Origin: Microbacterium oleivorans
GTDB lineage: Bacteria; Actinomycetota; Actinomycetes; Actinomycetales; Microbacteriaceae
Direction: 5' to 3'
Assembly: GCF_013389665.1 (NCBI RefSeq)
Contig: NZ_CP058316.1
Location: 682,001-746,000 of the forward strand
Length of the DNA: 64,000 nt
Part shown: in pieces, positions 41,578 to 51,365 of the stretch
Layout: each line of letters starts with the position of its first letter
Numbering within the stretch: the stretch's first letter is position 1
The notes under the pieces: model-generated
Seen by the model: the letters and a program-made list of their open reading frames with translations, nothing else
Databases searched by the model: none
Told to the model about the DNA's origin: nothing
Translations under genes and position numbers: made by a program

Positions 41578-42261
41578 TCAGGTCTGCAGCGGGTCGCCCC
41601 ATCCCGCCGCGTCGCGGCGCGCGGCGGCGCGTCGGGCGACCGCGACGGCCGCCTCGAAGTCGTCCTCGGGGTGGGCGATGAGGTGATCGGTCGCGAGCGC
41701 GTGCACGCGGACGTCCCAGTCGGGCGACGCGGCGGCGTCATCGACCACGGCCTGCCCGGCCGGCCCCAGGGCGACGAAGGCCCGGCTGAGGCTTTGGCGG
41801 ACATCGTCGGCTTCGTCGCCGAAGTGACGCGCGAGCTCGCCGGCGAGGGCGGGCTTGGCCTCGTCCGGCGCGAGCCCCGCGGCGGCCCGCCACGCCGTCT
41901 TGGCCACCTCGGGATCGGCGTCGTGGATGAGCGCGCTCGTGATCTCCGGCCAGGCGCGGGGGTCGCCCAGCTTCGACAGGGTGTGAAGCGCCTGACGCCG
42001 CGCCTGCGGTGTCGTCGAGCGCAGCTCGGGTAGCACCAGCGCGAGCGTCGTGTCGCGGTCCTGGCGGGTCAAGGCCCATGTCAGGGTCTCGCGCACGGTG
42101 AAGTCGGGCTCGTGCGCGCACTGCTCGACGAGCACGGGCACGTACTCGCGGCGCGGATAGGTGCCCGCGGCCATCGCGCTCCGCACGCGCTCCGAACCGT
42201 CCGGCGTCCGCAGCGCCGTGCGGAGCCGGTCGGCGGGGCTGGCATTCGTCGCTTCCGTCAC
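41578..42261 (-). CDS. HEAT-repeat protein
   Basis: This is a 227-residue protein, start GTG 42261 with AGGTG-type sequence upstream (ATG 42309 would add 16 residues). It consists of several 30-residue helical repeats: PVLVEQCAHEPDFTVRETLTWAL, ALVLPELRSTTPQARRQALHTLSKLGDPRAW and EITSALIHDADPEVAKTAWRAA. These HEAT-like repeats usually form a protein-binding surface, with no catalytic function evident. It appears to be a separate unit downstream of the FUSC gene on the same strand. Confidence 0.8.
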   Translation of the reverse strand: MTEATNASPADRLRTALRTPDGSERVRSAMAAGTYPRREYVPVLVEQCAHEPDFTVRETLTWALTRQDRDTTLALVLPELRSTTPQARRQALHTLSKLGDPRAWPEITSALIHDADPEVAKTAWRAAAGLAPDEAKPALAGELARHFGDEADDVRQSLSRAFVALGPAGQAVVDDAAASPDWDVRVHALATDHLIAHPEDDFEAAVAVARRAAARRDAAGWGDPLQT

Positions 42262-42339
42262 CGTCTCGCACCTCTCGCGTGTCGCCTCACTCCGATCAGC
42301 GTCGCACATCGGCGCGCACCCCCGGCCCGTCCGCGCCTG

Positions 42340-43458
42340 TCAGATGCGCGGCATGACGGCACGGGCCTCGGCGGGCGGCATCCCGGCGGCTGTCAGCAGA
42401 TCGACCACGAGCGGGCGGAGCGCGGTGATGACGTTCTGATCGCCGAGCGACGACCCCGGAGCCAGGGTCGTGGGATCGAGCCGCACGGCGACGGCGCGCA
42501 GTGCCTCCAGGGCCACCGGCTCGAGCGCGATGTCGTCGATCGAACGCCCGAGCATCTCGGCCGCCCGCGCGATCTGCGCCAGCAGATCCGCAGCGAGGGG
42601 CCGGGGCTGCCGGTCATCGAGCGCGTAGACGACCCGGCGCGCGATGACCCGGAGGTTGCGAGTCGCCAGATCGAGCGCGGCGTGCATGCGGTCCTGCCGT
42701 TGCAGCTCTTCGCGCTGACGACGCAGGAACGGCGAGATGCGGGCGACGGCGAGACCGGAATCGAGCGAGGTGTGCCAGTCGTCGACGAGGGGCTGGAGCG
42801 CCCGAGCCTTCTCGAGGCCCCGGTCGGCCCGCACCCGGTCACCGCGGCGCATCGCCTGGACGACGGTCGCGGCGGCACCGTCGAAGGCCTCGAAGAGCGC
42901 GTGCCCGGCGCGCGAGACCTCGCGCAGCGGACGCCGCGGCAGCAGTGCCGTCGCCAGGAGGGCCGCCACCGCACCGACGACACCGTCGACGAGACGGACG
43001 AAGGGCATGCTGCCGGGGATCGCGATGACGATGACCGACTGGATGGCGGCGGAGATCGCGAAGCCCGGTTGCGCCGACAGGAGCCGGGCGGTCAGCAGGG
43101 TCGCGAGCAGGGCGAGCGCGAGCTGCCAGGTGCCCGAGCCGACGACCACCACGATGAGCTCCGACACCAGCACGCCGACGAGCATGCCGACGACCGTCTC
43201 GAGCACCCGCCGCGGGCGGGCGTCGCGGACGAGGCCCAGGCTCGAGATGGTGACGGTCGCCGCCAGCAGCGGCGCCGCGTGCCCGAGGACGAGGTGCGCG
43301 AAAGCGTAGGCGATCGACGCGGCCACGACGATCTGCACCACCGCGGGCGCGGATTCGCGCATCCGGACGAGCCCGCGCCTCGGGCGCACGCGCGCCCGCC
43401 ATCCCGTGGCGATCGGCGCGGTGACGGCCGGCGGCTCGTCCGGTCGCTCGGGCGCCAC
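42340..43458 (-). CDS. FUSC-family membrane protein (aromatic acid exporter-like)
   Basis: This 372-residue protein has about six membrane segments at 35-185 (VVQIVVAASIAYAFAHLVLGH, SELIVVVVGSGTWQLALALLATLLTARLL, and the end of the TM part DGVVGAVAALLATALLPRRPL). A long cytoplasmic helical domain to the C-terminus follows, typical of FUSC proteins linked to AaeB-type efflux. The stop of the GcvT/YgfZ gene is 1 base away, so it is probably in the same transcript. Confidence 0.88.
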   Translation of the reverse strand: MAPERPDEPPAVTAPIATGWRARVRPRRGLVRMRESAPAVVQIVVAASIAYAFAHLVLGHAAPLLAATVTISSLGLVRDARPRRVLETVVGMLVGVLVSELIVVVVGSGTWQLALALLATLLTARLLSAQPGFAISAAIQSVIVIAIPGSMPFVRLVDGVVGAVAALLATALLPRRPLREVSRAGHALFEAFDGAAATVVQAMRRGDRVRADRGLEKARALQPLVDDWHTSLDSGLAVARISPFLRRQREELQRQDRMHAALDLATRNLRVIARRVVYALDDRQPRPLAADLLAQIARAAEMLGRSIDDIALEPVALEALRAVAVRLDPTTLAPGSSLGDQNVITALRPLVVDLLTAAGMPPAEARAVMPRI

Positions 43459-43459
43459 G

Positions 43460-44551
43460 TCAGGTGCGGCGGCTCAGCCGGGGCAGCCGCGGCGGTGCGG
43501 CCGTACGTCCGGCATCGGGCGGGACGACGAGCTCCTGCACCGCGGCGATCGCCTCGCCGTCCGCGTCGACGGTGAGTGCCGCATCGACGGGCACGGCGCG
43601 CTTGACGATCGCGAGCGCGATGGGGCCCTGCTCGAAGTGCCGGGCCGCCGACGTGACGCGGCCGACCTCCTCGCCCTCGCGGCGCACGATGGCTCCCGCC
43701 TCCGGGAGCACCGCGTCGCTGCCGTCGAGCTGCAGCGCGACCAGGCGACGAGGCGGGTGCCCGAGGTTGTGGACCTTGGCCACGGTCTCCTGCCCGCGGT
43801 AGCAGCCCTTCGACAGGTGCACGGCCGTCCGCAGCCAGTCGACCTCGTGCGGCAGCGTCATACCGTCGGCCTCGGTCGCGGGGCGGGGGCGCCAGGCGGC
43901 GATGCGGAGCGCATCTGCCGCAAGGCGGCCGGCGAGCGCTCGCGACCCGGCTCGGGCATCGTCGGCGAGACGCGTCAGCTCGGGGCGGAGCACGACCGCC
44001 TCGGCCCAGTCGCGTGCGGCGGCGGGGTGCCCCTCGGATGCGGCGTAGCCCCACCCGCCGCCCGACACCTCGGGCCACGGGTCGTGCCAGGTGGCGACGG
44101 CACTGACGCCGGCGACCGCCGATCGTGTGCCTCCGACCACGGCGGTGTCGTCGGCCCGGTCGGCGATCTCCACACGCAGGCGGAACCGCATGCGCTGGAG
44201 CCACGTCGCGAGAGCCTCCGCGCGCACCGCGTCGGTGATCAGCCAGGTCGTCTCGCCGTCATCGACGACGGATGCCGCGTGCTCGACGCGTCCCTGGGGG
44301 TCGAGCACCAGCAGCTCCGTGCTCTCGCCTGGCAGCAGCCGGGCCACCGCCTGCGAGGTGAGGGAGTCGAGCCAGCTCAGTCGGTCGGGGCCGCTGACGC
44401 TTACGACCGAGCGGTCGCCCAGCGGCGCGATGGCGTCGCCGCGCTCGAGAAGCTGCTGCTCGCGCATCGGCGTGCCCAGGTGCACGAGCCCGGAGTCGTC
44501 GCAGACAGCGCCCGCGACCGCCGCGAAGACGTCGCCGTCGCCGCCCGTCAT
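43460..44551 (-). CDS. ygfZ: Folate-binding protein YgfZ
   Basis: This 363-residue GcvT-like protein has the diagnostic K-G-C-Y-x-G-Q-E motif (SKGCYRGQETVAK, near 253-261), which distinguishes YgfZ from true glycine-cleavage T protein, and SGPDRLSWLDSLTSQAV near 53. YgfZ helps Fe-S enzyme maturation or repair in a folate-dependent way. It overlaps the nitrobindin-like gene by 4 bases and ends directly before the FUSC gene, making a three-gene leftward unit. Confidence 0.92.
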   Translation of the reverse strand: MTGGDGDVFAAVAGAVCDDSGLVHLGTPMREQQLLERGDAIAPLGDRSVVSVSGPDRLSWLDSLTSQAVARLLPGESTELLVLDPQGRVEHAASVVDDGETTWLITDAVRAEALATWLQRMRFRLRVEIADRADDTAVVGGTRSAVAGVSAVATWHDPWPEVSGGGWGYAASEGHPAAARDWAEAVVLRPELTRLADDARAGSRALAGRLAADALRIAAWRPRPATEADGMTLPHEVDWLRTAVHLSKGCYRGQETVAKVHNLGHPPRRLVALQLDGSDAVLPEAGAIVRREGEEVGRVTSAARHFEQGPIALAIVKRAVPVDAALTVDADGEAIAAVQELVVPPDAGRTAAPPRLPRLSRRT

Positions 44552-45156
44552 TCGGCCCGCGCCAGCCGTGCCGAGGCGTGCGAGGCGAGCTCGCCGCCCA
44601 ACGCCGCGATGTCCCACGCCCAGAGGAGGTGGCCGTCGACGAGTCCGTACATGCGGGTCGCCGCGGTGTATTCCCTGGCGCCGGCGGAACGGACGACCGC
44701 ATCGGTCGCGATGTCGATGCGCGGACCGCGAACCTGGCCGAGGTAGAGCTCGCTGACGCCGTCGGAGTGGACGAGCGACACCTCGATGTCGAAGCCGCCG
44801 TCGGCGTTGCGCAGCGTCTCCACGTCGTCTGCGGTGCGCTCCTGCGCGACCGGTGCGGGCGCGGGCAGCAGCCCCGGCCCGGCGTCGCTGTCGATCGCCG
44901 GACGCGCGAGGCTCCAGAAGCCGGTCTCGGACACGAGTGCGTGCCCGCGGGCTCCCCCGTCGTCGAGCAGCCAGGCGGAGGCGGAGTAGTTCAGGTGGTC
45001 GCCGCCGTCGTGGCTGAAGCTGAGGCGGTGAGCGAACTCGCCGGTGACGTGACCCGCGGCGGTCTCGTAATCGATGACGCCCGAGCCCTCCCAGACACCG
45101 ATGAGCCACGAGAGCGGTACGAGGTCCGCCGGAAGATCGGTGGGCAGCTCGAGCAC
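44548..45156 (-). CDS. FABP/THAP4-like heme-binding protein (nitrobindin-type)
   Basis: This 202-residue beta-barrel protein has the nitrobindin G-x-W-x-G-x-G motif (LIGVWEGSGVIDYET near 19-27) and repeated beta strands (FAHRLSFSHDGGDHLNYSASAWLL, ETGFWSL, FDIEVSLVHSDGVSELYLGQV). Nitrobindins bind ferric heme and can react with NO or peroxynitrite. The expected His ligand is not clear from reading. It is coupled with ygfZ by ATGA. Confidence 0.85.
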   Translation of the reverse strand: MLELPTDLPADLVPLSWLIGVWEGSGVIDYETAAGHVTGEFAHRLSFSHDGGDHLNYSASAWLLDDGGARGHALVSETGFWSLARPAIDSDAGPGLLPAPAPVAQERTADDVETLRNADGGFDIEVSLVHSDGVSELYLGQVRGPRIDIATDAVVRSAGAREYTAATRMYGLVDGHLLWAWDIAALGGELASHASARLARAE

Positions 45157-45160
45157 GAGG

Positions 45161-45274
45161 TCAGCGCTGGCCGCGGTAGAGGTTCTTCACGACGACGCCC
45201 GAGACGAAGAAGATCGCGAGCGAGGCGAGTCCGAGCAGTCCCACGAAGAAGAGTTCGAGCGCGAGGAGATCCAT
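45161..45274 (-). CDS. Very small membrane protein (37 aa)
   Basis: MDLLALELFFVGLLGLASL continues into AIFFVSGVVVKNLYRGQR, a single 25-residue membrane segment with a basic C-terminus, so N-out/C-in. Too short for automatic calling, but start, stop and codon use are clean. It sits in the otherwise empty gap upstream of the nitrobindin gene, 4 bases from that gene's start on the same strand. Conservation would be needed to confirm it. Confidence 0.55.
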   Translation of the reverse strand: MDLLALELFFVGLLGLASLAIFFVSGVVVKNLYRGQR

Positions 45275-45301
45275 GTCACCACTCTACGCCCGAGCGGGCC
45301 G

Positions 45302-45592
45302 TCACGCGTTGATGAGGGCCGACAGTCCGAATCCGACGCCGATGAAGCCCATCACCAGCAGGGCACCGAGCACACTCGCCGCCACCCGCTCGATGAAGCC
45401 GCGCGAGCGGCCGAGCGCCAGCTGCACCCCGAAGGCGGCGATGACGCAACCTCCGAGGGCCACGGGCATCCATACCGCTCGCGTCTCGACAGGCGCGAAC
45501 GCCCCGACGAGCACGGCGGCCACGGCGGCCACGACCCAGACGGCGACGACGCCGCCGACGGTGCGCGGCGGGGCGAGATCCGGTGCTGTCAC
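45302..45592 (-). CDS. Small integral membrane protein
   Basis: This 96-residue protein has three predicted membrane segments: VGGVVAVWVVAAVAAVLVGAF, MPVALGGCVIAAFGVQLALG, and VAASVLGALLVMGFIGVGFGLSALI. It fits a group of short hypothetical membrane proteins in actinobacteria located near response-regulator and ppk genes. Divergent from the GlnR-like gene. Function unknown. Confidence 0.75.
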   Translation of the reverse strand: MTAPDLAPPRTVGGVVAVWVVAAVAAVLVGAFAPVETRAVWMPVALGGCVIAAFGVQLALGRSRGFIERVAASVLGALLVMGFIGVGFGLSALINA

Positions 45593-45701
45593 CCGACCAT
45601 TGTGTCCCAGCGCCGCCCGGAGTGCGACGTCGGCGCACGGCGGGCGGGGAGCGAGCGCCTAAGATGAGGTCACGTCCCGGCCGCTCCCGGAGGAATCCCC
45701 G

Positions 45702-46400
45702 TTGGCACAGCTTCTCGTCCTGAGTTCCACGCACGGCGGTGGTCTCGCGCTCCCCGCGCTCGAGCTCCTGAGCCACCGCGTGCGACAGATCCCCGCCGAG
45801 CCCGCGCAGCTCGTCAACGCGCCCAGCGCCGATGTCATCTTCATCGACGCGCGCAACGACCTCGTCGGCGCCAAATCGCTGTGCAAGATCCTCGGCACCA
45901 CGGGCATCGACGCGCCCCTCGTCCTGATCGTCACCGAGGGTGGACTGACCGCCGTGTCGACCGACTGGGGAATCGACGACGTCATCCTCGCCGCAGCCGG
46001 TCCCGCCGAGGTGGATGCGCGCATCCGGTTGGCGATCGGGCGTGTGAGCAAGGAGCAGGTGTCGAGCCGCATCCAGACCTCCGGCATCACCATCGACGAG
46101 TCGTCGTACTCGGCCAAGGTCCACGGCAAGCCGCTCGATCTGACCTACAAGGAGTTCCAGCTGCTGCACTTCTTCGCGACGCACCCCTCGCGGGTGTTCA
46201 CGCGCGAGCAGCTGCTGAGCGAGGTCTGGGGCTACGACTACTTCGGCGGCACCCGCACGGTCGATGTGCACGTGCGCCGCCTGCGCGCGAAGCTCGGTGA
46301 TCTCGAACAGCTCATCGGCACGGTCCGCAACGTCGGCTACCGCTTCAACGTGTACGAGGAGGACCAGCTTCCGGCTCCTCGCGAGACGGCGGCGAACTGA
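45702..46400 (+). CDS. GlnR-like orphan winged-helix regulator
   Basis: This 232-residue protein starts at TTG 45702 behind CCGGAGGAATC. The N-terminal receiver-like domain ([39 protein letters not shown]) lacks the usual acidic cluster after strand 1, as in GlnR. The winged-helix domain ([54 protein letters not shown]) is canonical. No partner kinase is adjacent. Nitrogen control by GlnR in actinobacteria is known; here the phosphate neighbours (ppk) leave the regulon uncertain. Confidence 0.85.
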   Translation: MAQLLVLSSTHGGGLALPALELLSHRVRQIPAEPAQLVNAPSADVIFIDARNDLVGAKSLCKILGTTGIDAPLVLIVTEGGLTAVSTDWGIDDVILAAAGPAEVDARIRLAIGRVSKEQVSSRIQTSGITIDESSYSAKVHGKPLDLTYKEFQLLHFFATHPSRVFTREQLLSEVWGYDYFGGTRTVDVHVRRLRAKLGDLEQLIGTVRNVGYRFNVYEEDQLPAPRETAAN

Positions 46401-46449
46401 CTCTCCCCGTGTTCACCGGCAGGACACGCGGGACTGCCATGATGAGGGG

Positions 46450-48618
46450 ATGATCGACACCGAGGCTCTGGACTCCGGTCTGGGAGACGCCGACGACGAC
46501 GATTTCGACCCCGCGGTCGAGGACGTCGACGCACAGCTGCCCGACCACCGCTACACCGACCGCGAGATCAGCTGGCTGGCGTTCAATCAGCGCGTGCTCG
46601 AGCTCGCCGAGGACCCGACGCTGCCCGTCCTGGAGCGGGCGAACTTCCTCGCGATCTTCGCCAGCAACCTCGACGAGTTCTTCATGGTGCGCGTGGCCGG
46701 CCTCAAGCGCCGCATCATCACCGGCCTCGCGATCCCGACCAACGTCGGCCGTGCTCCGCAGGAGGTGCTCGCCGACATCTCGGCGGAGGCGCACGCCCTG
46801 CAGCTGCGCCACGCCGGCGTGTGGGGCGAGACGATCCAGCCCGCCCTCGCGGCGGCGGGCATCGAGATCGTCACGTGGGACGATCTCGACGAGTCCGAGC
46901 GCGGCCGGCTCTACGACTACTTCCAGGCCCAGGTCTTCCCGGTGCTGATGCCCCTGGCCGTCGACCCCGCGCACCCCTTCCCCTACATCTCGGGGCTGTC
47001 GCTCAATCTCGCCATCCGCATCCGCAACGCCAAGACGGGCCGCCAGGAGTTCGCGCGCCTGAAGGTGCCGCCCATGCTCCCCCGGTTCGTCGAGCTCAAC
47101 ACCGGCAGCGCGGTGAAGCGCTACCTGCCGCTCGAGCACCTCATCGCCAACAACCTCGAAGACCTCTTCCCGGGGATGGAGATCCTCGAGCACCACACCT
47201 TCCGCCTCACGCGCAACGAGGACGTCGTGATCGAGGAGGACGAGACCGAGAACCTCATCCAGGCGCTCGAAGCCGAGCTGCTGCGACGCCGGTTCGGCCC
47301 GCCGATCCGGCTCGAGGTCACCGAGGACATGGACGACGTCACCCTCGACCTGCTCCTCGGCGAGCTCGACATCACCGACCAGGAAGTCTACCGTCTGCCG
47401 GGCCTGCTCGACCTGCGCGGGCTGTTCGACCTCTCCCGCATCGACCGGCCGGAGCTGCGCTACAAGCCGCACGTGCCGACCACCGCCACCGCCTTCCAGC
47501 CCGCCGAACAGAACGGCCGCACCGACTTCTTCTCGGCCATCCGCGCCGGCGACGTGCTGGTGCACCACCCGTACGAGTCGTTCACCACGAGCGTGGTCGC
47601 CTTCCTCGAGCAGGCCGCCCGCGACCCCCACGTGCTGGCCATCAAGCAGACCCTCTACCGCACGTCCGGCGACAGCCCCATCGTGCAGGCCCTCATCGAC
47701 GCGGCCGAGCGGGGCAAACAGGTCCTCGCGCTGGTCGAGGTGAAGGCGCGCTTCGACGAGGCGGCCAACATCGTCTGGGCTCGCAAGCTCGAGAAGGCCG
47801 GCGTTCACGTGGTCTACGGGCTGGTCGGGCTGAAGACCCACTGCAAGCTGCTGCACGTGATCCGCGAGGAGGACGGCAAGCTCCGCAGCTACAGCCACAT
47901 CGGCACCGGGAACTACAACCCCAAGACCAGCCGGCTGTACGAGGACTTCGGCCTGTTCACCAGCGACGAGCAGGTCGGACGCGACCTCACCCGCCTGTTC
48001 AACGAGCTCAGCGGCTACGCCATCGAGAAGAAGTTCAAGCGTCTGCTCGTGGCCCCCCTCCACCTGCGCAAGGGGCTGCTGCGCCACATCGACGCCGAGC
48101 GTCGCAACGCCCTCGACGGCAAGCCGGCGCACATCCGCATCAAGGTCAACTCCATGGTCGATGAGCAGATCATCGACGCGCTGTACCGCGCGAGCCAGGC
48201 GGGCGTGCGCGTGGACGTGTGGGTGCGCGGCATCTGCTCGCTGCGCACCGACCTGCCGGGCGTCACCGACAACATCACCGTGCGCTCGATCCTGGGCCGC
48301 TACCTCGAGCACTCCCGTATCTTCACGTTCCACAACGACGCCGACCCCCTGGCCTTCATCGGCAGCGCCGACATGATGCACCGCAACCTCGACCGTCGCG
48401 TCGAGGCTCTCGTGCGGGTCGTCGCGCCGGCGCACGTCAAGGAGCTCACCACCCTGTTCGACCTCGCGATGAGCGACTCGACCAGCTCGTGGCACCTCGG
48501 CGACGACGGCGTATGGACCCGGCACGCGTTCGACGACGAGGGCAGACCGCTCGCCGATCTGCAGGACCGCACCATGGCGCACGTGCAGCGACGCCGTCGG
48601 GCCCGGGCGGTGCGATGA
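46450..48618 (+). CDS. ppk1: Polyphosphate kinase 1
   Basis: This is a 722-residue enzyme, start ATG 46450 ([15 protein letters not shown]). The N-terminal domain begins [22 protein letters not shown]. The catalytic half has [15 protein letters not shown], the autophosphorylated-His region [27 protein letters not shown], and a C-terminal [16 protein letters not shown]. It makes polyphosphate reversibly from ATP. A GTTCACC-like unit at 46411 lies in the upstream gap. It overlaps the Nudix gene by 4 bases. Confidence 0.97.
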   Translation: MIDTEALDSGLGDADDDDFDPAVEDVDAQLPDHRYTDREISWLAFNQRVLELAEDPTLPVLERANFLAIFASNLDEFFMVRVAGLKRRIITGLAIPTNVGRAPQEVLADISAEAHALQLRHAGVWGETIQPALAAAGIEIVTWDDLDESERGRLYDYFQAQVFPVLMPLAVDPAHPFPYISGLSLNLAIRIRNAKTGRQEFARLKVPPMLPRFVELNTGSAVKRYLPLEHLIANNLEDLFPGMEILEHHTFRLTRNEDVVIEEDETENLIQALEAELLRRRFGPPIRLEVTEDMDDVTLDLLLGELDITDQEVYRLPGLLDLRGLFDLSRIDRPELRYKPHVPTTATAFQPAEQNGRTDFFSAIRAGDVLVHHPYESFTTSVVAFLEQAARDPHVLAIKQTLYRTSGDSPIVQALIDAAERGKQVLALVEVKARFDEAANIVWARKLEKAGVHVVYGLVGLKTHCKLLHVIREEDGKLRSYSHIGTGNYNPKTSRLYEDFGLFTSDEQVGRDLTRLFNELSGYAIEKKFKRLLVAPLHLRKGLLRHIDAERRNALDGKPAHIRIKVNSMVDEQIIDALYRASQAGVRVDVWVRGICSLRTDLPGVTDNITVRSILGRYLEHSRIFTFHNDADPLAFIGSADMMHRNLDRRVEALVRVVAPAHVKELTTLFDLAMSDSTSSWHLGDDGVWTRHAFDDEGRPLADLQDRTMAHVQRRRRARAVR

Positions 48619-49553
48619 CCGACACCGCGGTGTACGCCGCCGGCGGGGTCGTCTGGCGGTGGGTCGACGGCAAGGTCAAGGTGCTGCTGATCCACCGCAC
48701 CAAGTACCGCGATCTGACACTGCCCAAGGGGAAGGTCGAGCCCGGCGAGATGCTCGCCGAGACCGCGGTGCGCGAGATCCGCGAGGAGACCGGCATCGCC
48801 GTGCGCCTGGGCCCCCCGGTCGGGGTGTCGAAGTACCGCATGCCCAGCAAGAAGCAGAAGATCGTGCACTACTGGGCGGCCGAGGCGACCAATCTCGCCA
48901 TCCGCATGTCGACGTTCGTCCCGAACAAGGAGATCGCCGCCCTGGAGTGGATGGGGCTGAAGAAGGCTCGCAAGAGCCTCAGCTACCCGGTCGACATCGA
49001 GATCCTCGACGAGTTCGTGCGTCTGGTCGACGAGCACGCCATCGACACCTTCCCCCTGATCGCACTGCGGCACGCCAAAGCCCTCTCGCGCGAGGACTGG
49101 GACGGCGAGGATGCGGCGCGGCCCCTGTCGTCGCGCGGCAAGAAGCAGGCCCACGCGATCGTCGGGCCTCTCATCGCCTTCGGTGCGCGCCGCATCGTCT
49201 CGTCCGACGCGCAGCGGTGCCTGCGGACGGTCGCCCCGCTGTCGGGGGCGATCAGCAAGCGCATCGATCGTTCCCGCGCCCTGTCGCAGGACGCCTGGGA
49301 GCAGGGCGAGGCCGACGTCCGCGCCGTCGTCGGCGAACGCGTCCGTGCGCGCAAGGCCGTCGTGCTGTGCAGCCACGGGCCGGTGCTGCCCGACCTGCTC
49401 AGCGAGATGGCCCTCGCGACGGGCACGCTGCGCGGCTCGTACCTGGGAAGCGCCTCGGCTCTCGAGACCGGCGCCTTCTCTGTCGTGCACCTCCCGCGTA
49501 CGAATCCGGGTGCGGGCATCGTGGCGATCGAGACGCACATGCCCAAGGTCTGA
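48615..49553 (+). CDS. MutT1-like Nudix hydrolase / histidine phosphatase fusion
   Basis: This 312-residue two-domain protein has a Nudix domain with box [22 protein letters not shown] at about 40-61 and [22 protein letters not shown] substrate strands before it. The C-terminal histidine phosphatase domain starts [15 protein letters not shown] near 147, with the second His in [11 protein letters not shown]. The combination matches MutT1 of mycobacteria, which removes oxidised and dinucleotide polyphosphates. Coupling to ppk1 through ATGA is conserved in actinobacteria. Confidence 0.94.
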   Translation: MTDTAVYAAGGVVWRWVDGKVKVLLIHRTKYRDLTLPKGKVEPGEMLAETAVREIREETGIAVRLGPPVGVSKYRMPSKKQKIVHYWAAEATNLAIRMSTFVPNKEIAALEWMGLKKARKSLSYPVDIEILDEFVRLVDEHAIDTFPLIALRHAKALSREDWDGEDAARPLSSRGKKQAHAIVGPLIAFGARRIVSSDAQRCLRTVAPLSGAISKRIDRSRALSQDAWEQGEADVRAVVGERVRARKAVVLCSHGPVLPDLLSEMALATGTLRGSYLGSASALETGAFSVVHLPRTNPGAGIVAIETHMPKV

Positions 49554-50113
49554 TGACCGGGGTCGCGGGCCTCCGATGGGCGATCGTCGATCAGGGCCGC
49601 GAGCGCCGCGAGACCGCTGACGGGCTCCTCGTCGGCCTCCTCCGCGAGCTGGGTGTCGCGTTCCCGCGCCTGACGCGCGGCTGCCCGTACTGCGGTGGCC
49701 CGCACGGCCCGGTACGGGCGCTCGACGGCCCGGCGCCGGCGCCGTTCAGCGTGGCCGTCGCCTACGCCGACGGATGGGCCGTCGTGGCCGCGTCCGCGCG
49801 CGGTCCCTTCGCGATCGACGCGGAGCCGCGACGGATGGACGCGGCGGCGCTTCACCGCATCCGCACCACGCTGGGCGACGCGCGAGCGGATGCGGCTACC
49901 TGGACCCGCGTGGAGGCCGCGGTGAAGGCCGACGGGCGGGGTCTTCGCATCGACCCGGCCGAGGTTCGCCTCTCCGAGGTCGCGGGCGGGTGGGCGGCGC
50001 GCATCCCCGGACGCCCGGACCCGTTGTTCGTGAGCGAGGCCGCGGGGCCGCCGGGGATCGTCGTCAGCCTCGCGGCAGCGCCGGGAGCGGCATCCGATCG
50101 ATCCACGTGCTGA
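49553..50113 (+). CDS. 4'-phosphopantetheinyl transferase-like protein (Sfp superfamily)
   Basis: This 186-residue protein has CPYCGGPHGPVR near 43 and the family motifs FSVAVAYADGWAVVAAS, AIDAEP (metal-binding D-x-E) and WTRVEAAVKADGRGL, equal to the W-x-x-K-E-x-x-x-K region with Val in place of the first Lys. It overlaps the Nudix stop (TGATG) and its end overlaps the M1 peptidase gene by 50 bases tail to tail. It would attach phosphopantetheine to the PCP domain of the NRPS-like protein encoded 1.3 kb away; the pairing is inferred. Confidence 0.8.
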   Translation: MTGVAGLRWAIVDQGRERRETADGLLVGLLRELGVAFPRLTRGCPYCGGPHGPVRALDGPAPAPFSVAVAYADGWAVVAASARGPFAIDAEPRRMDAAALHRIRTTLGDARADAATWTRVEAAVKADGRGLRIDPAEVRLSEVAGGWAARIPGRPDPLFVSEAAGPPGIVVSLAAAPGAASDRSTC

Positions 50114-51365
50114 GCAGGGATGCCGCGTCCGGTCCTGCCCGCTCGACGACGAGCGCACGGAAGTCGTCGGTCGTGACCAGCGCGTGCCGGTACTGCCCGG
50201 TCCAGGCGCGCACGAGCTCGAAGAACGCGGGGTCGCCCAGGGCGACCCGCAGGGCGTGCAGCGTCAGCGCGCCGCGCTTGTAGACGCGGTCGTCGAACAT
50301 GAGGTCCGGCCCCGGATCGCTCAGCAGCAGATCCTGAGCCGCGGCGCTCAGCCGGTCGTGGTGCTCGGCCGCGCACCGGGCCGCCGTCGGACCGCCCGAC
50401 CGCTCCGACCAGAGCCACTCGGCGTAGCAGGCGAAGCCTTCGTTCAACCAGATGTCGCGCCACGCGGCGAGGCCCACGCTGTTGCCGAACCACTGATGGG
50501 CAAGCTCGTGGGCGATGAGGCGCTGCTCGTCGGGCAGCAGGTGGTTGACGCCGAACACCGCCAGCCCCTGCGCCTCGAGGGGGATCTCGAGCTCGTCGGC
50601 GGTGACCACCAGGGCGCACGACTCCTGCGGGTACGGCCCGAACAGCCCGTCGAACAGCTCGAGCATCGCGGGGACGTCGGCGAAGGCGCGCTGTGCCGCG
50701 AGGCGCTGCTCGACCGGCGTCGCGAGGCGCACCGGCACGACGGCGGGCACGAGGTGCTCGGTGTAGCGACCGATGTGCACGGCGGCCAGGTACGTCGCCA
50801 CCGGCACCGTGGACGTGAACCGCCAGGTGCGCATTCCGCCCGCCCGTTCGACGCCCTCGGCGACGCCGGTCGCCACGACCGCGTAATCGGCGTCGGTCGT
50901 CACCGACAGCCGCATCGGGGCACGCGCGTCGGGGCGATCGTTGCACGGGAACCAGGTCGGTGCGCCCGTGGGCTGCCCCGCGACCAGCGCCCCGTCGGTG
51001 AGCTCCTCCCACCCGATCGCGCCCCACCGGGAGCGCCGGGGCGCCGGGGCTCCCGCGTAGGCGACGCGGACCGTGAAGGGGTCGCCGGCGAGGATCTCGT
51101 CGGGCAGTCCGATGCGCAGCCGGCGGGGGCCCTGCCGCACCGCCCTCACCCGCACCCCGTCGACATCGACGCGCTCGGCACGCAGGCCCACGAGGTCGAG
51201 GTGCACGGCGGTGAGGTCCTCGAGCGCCACGGCCGAGATGGTCGCGACGCCCGACAGCCGGTTGGTCCGCACCCGGTAGGTGAGGTCGAGGTCGTACGAC
51301 TCGACGTCGAACGACGCGTCGCCCGACTGCGGCGCGTACCCGTCGGTGCCGGCAGCGACGGTCAC
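50064..51365 (-). CDS. M1-family zinc metallopeptidase
   Basis: This 433-residue protein starts at GTG 51365, overlapping the NRPS stop (GTGA). The zinc site is HELAH at 286-290 with third ligand E309 (LNEGFA). The canonical exopeptidase GAMEN motif is replaced by PLEAQGLAVF, keeping the Glu. The N-terminal beta-domain is short, so this is a small M1 form without the large C-terminal helical domain. No signal peptide is evident. In polylysine producers, a zinc aminopeptidase next to pls degrades the polymer; a similar trimming or immunity role here is inferred. Confidence 0.9.
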   Translation of the reverse strand: MTVAAGTDGYAPQSGDASFDVESYDLDLTYRVRTNRLSGVATISAVALEDLTAVHLDLVGLRAERVDVDGVRVRAVRQGPRRLRIGLPDEILAGDPFTVRVAYAGAPAPRRSRWGAIGWEELTDGALVAGQPTGAPTWFPCNDRPDARAPMRLSVTTDADYAVVATGVAEGVERAGGMRTWRFTSTVPVATYLAAVHIGRYTEHLVPAVVPVRLATPVEQRLAAQRAFADVPAMLELFDGLFGPYPQESCALVVTADELEIPLEAQGLAVFGVNHLLPDEQRLIAHELAHQWFGNSVGLAAWRDIWLNEGFACYAEWLWSERSGGPTAARCAAEHHDRLSAAAQDLLLSDPGPDLMFDDRVYKRGALTLHALRVALGDPAFFELVRAWTGQYRHALVTTDDFRALVVERAGPDAASLLSTWIDRMPLPALPRG

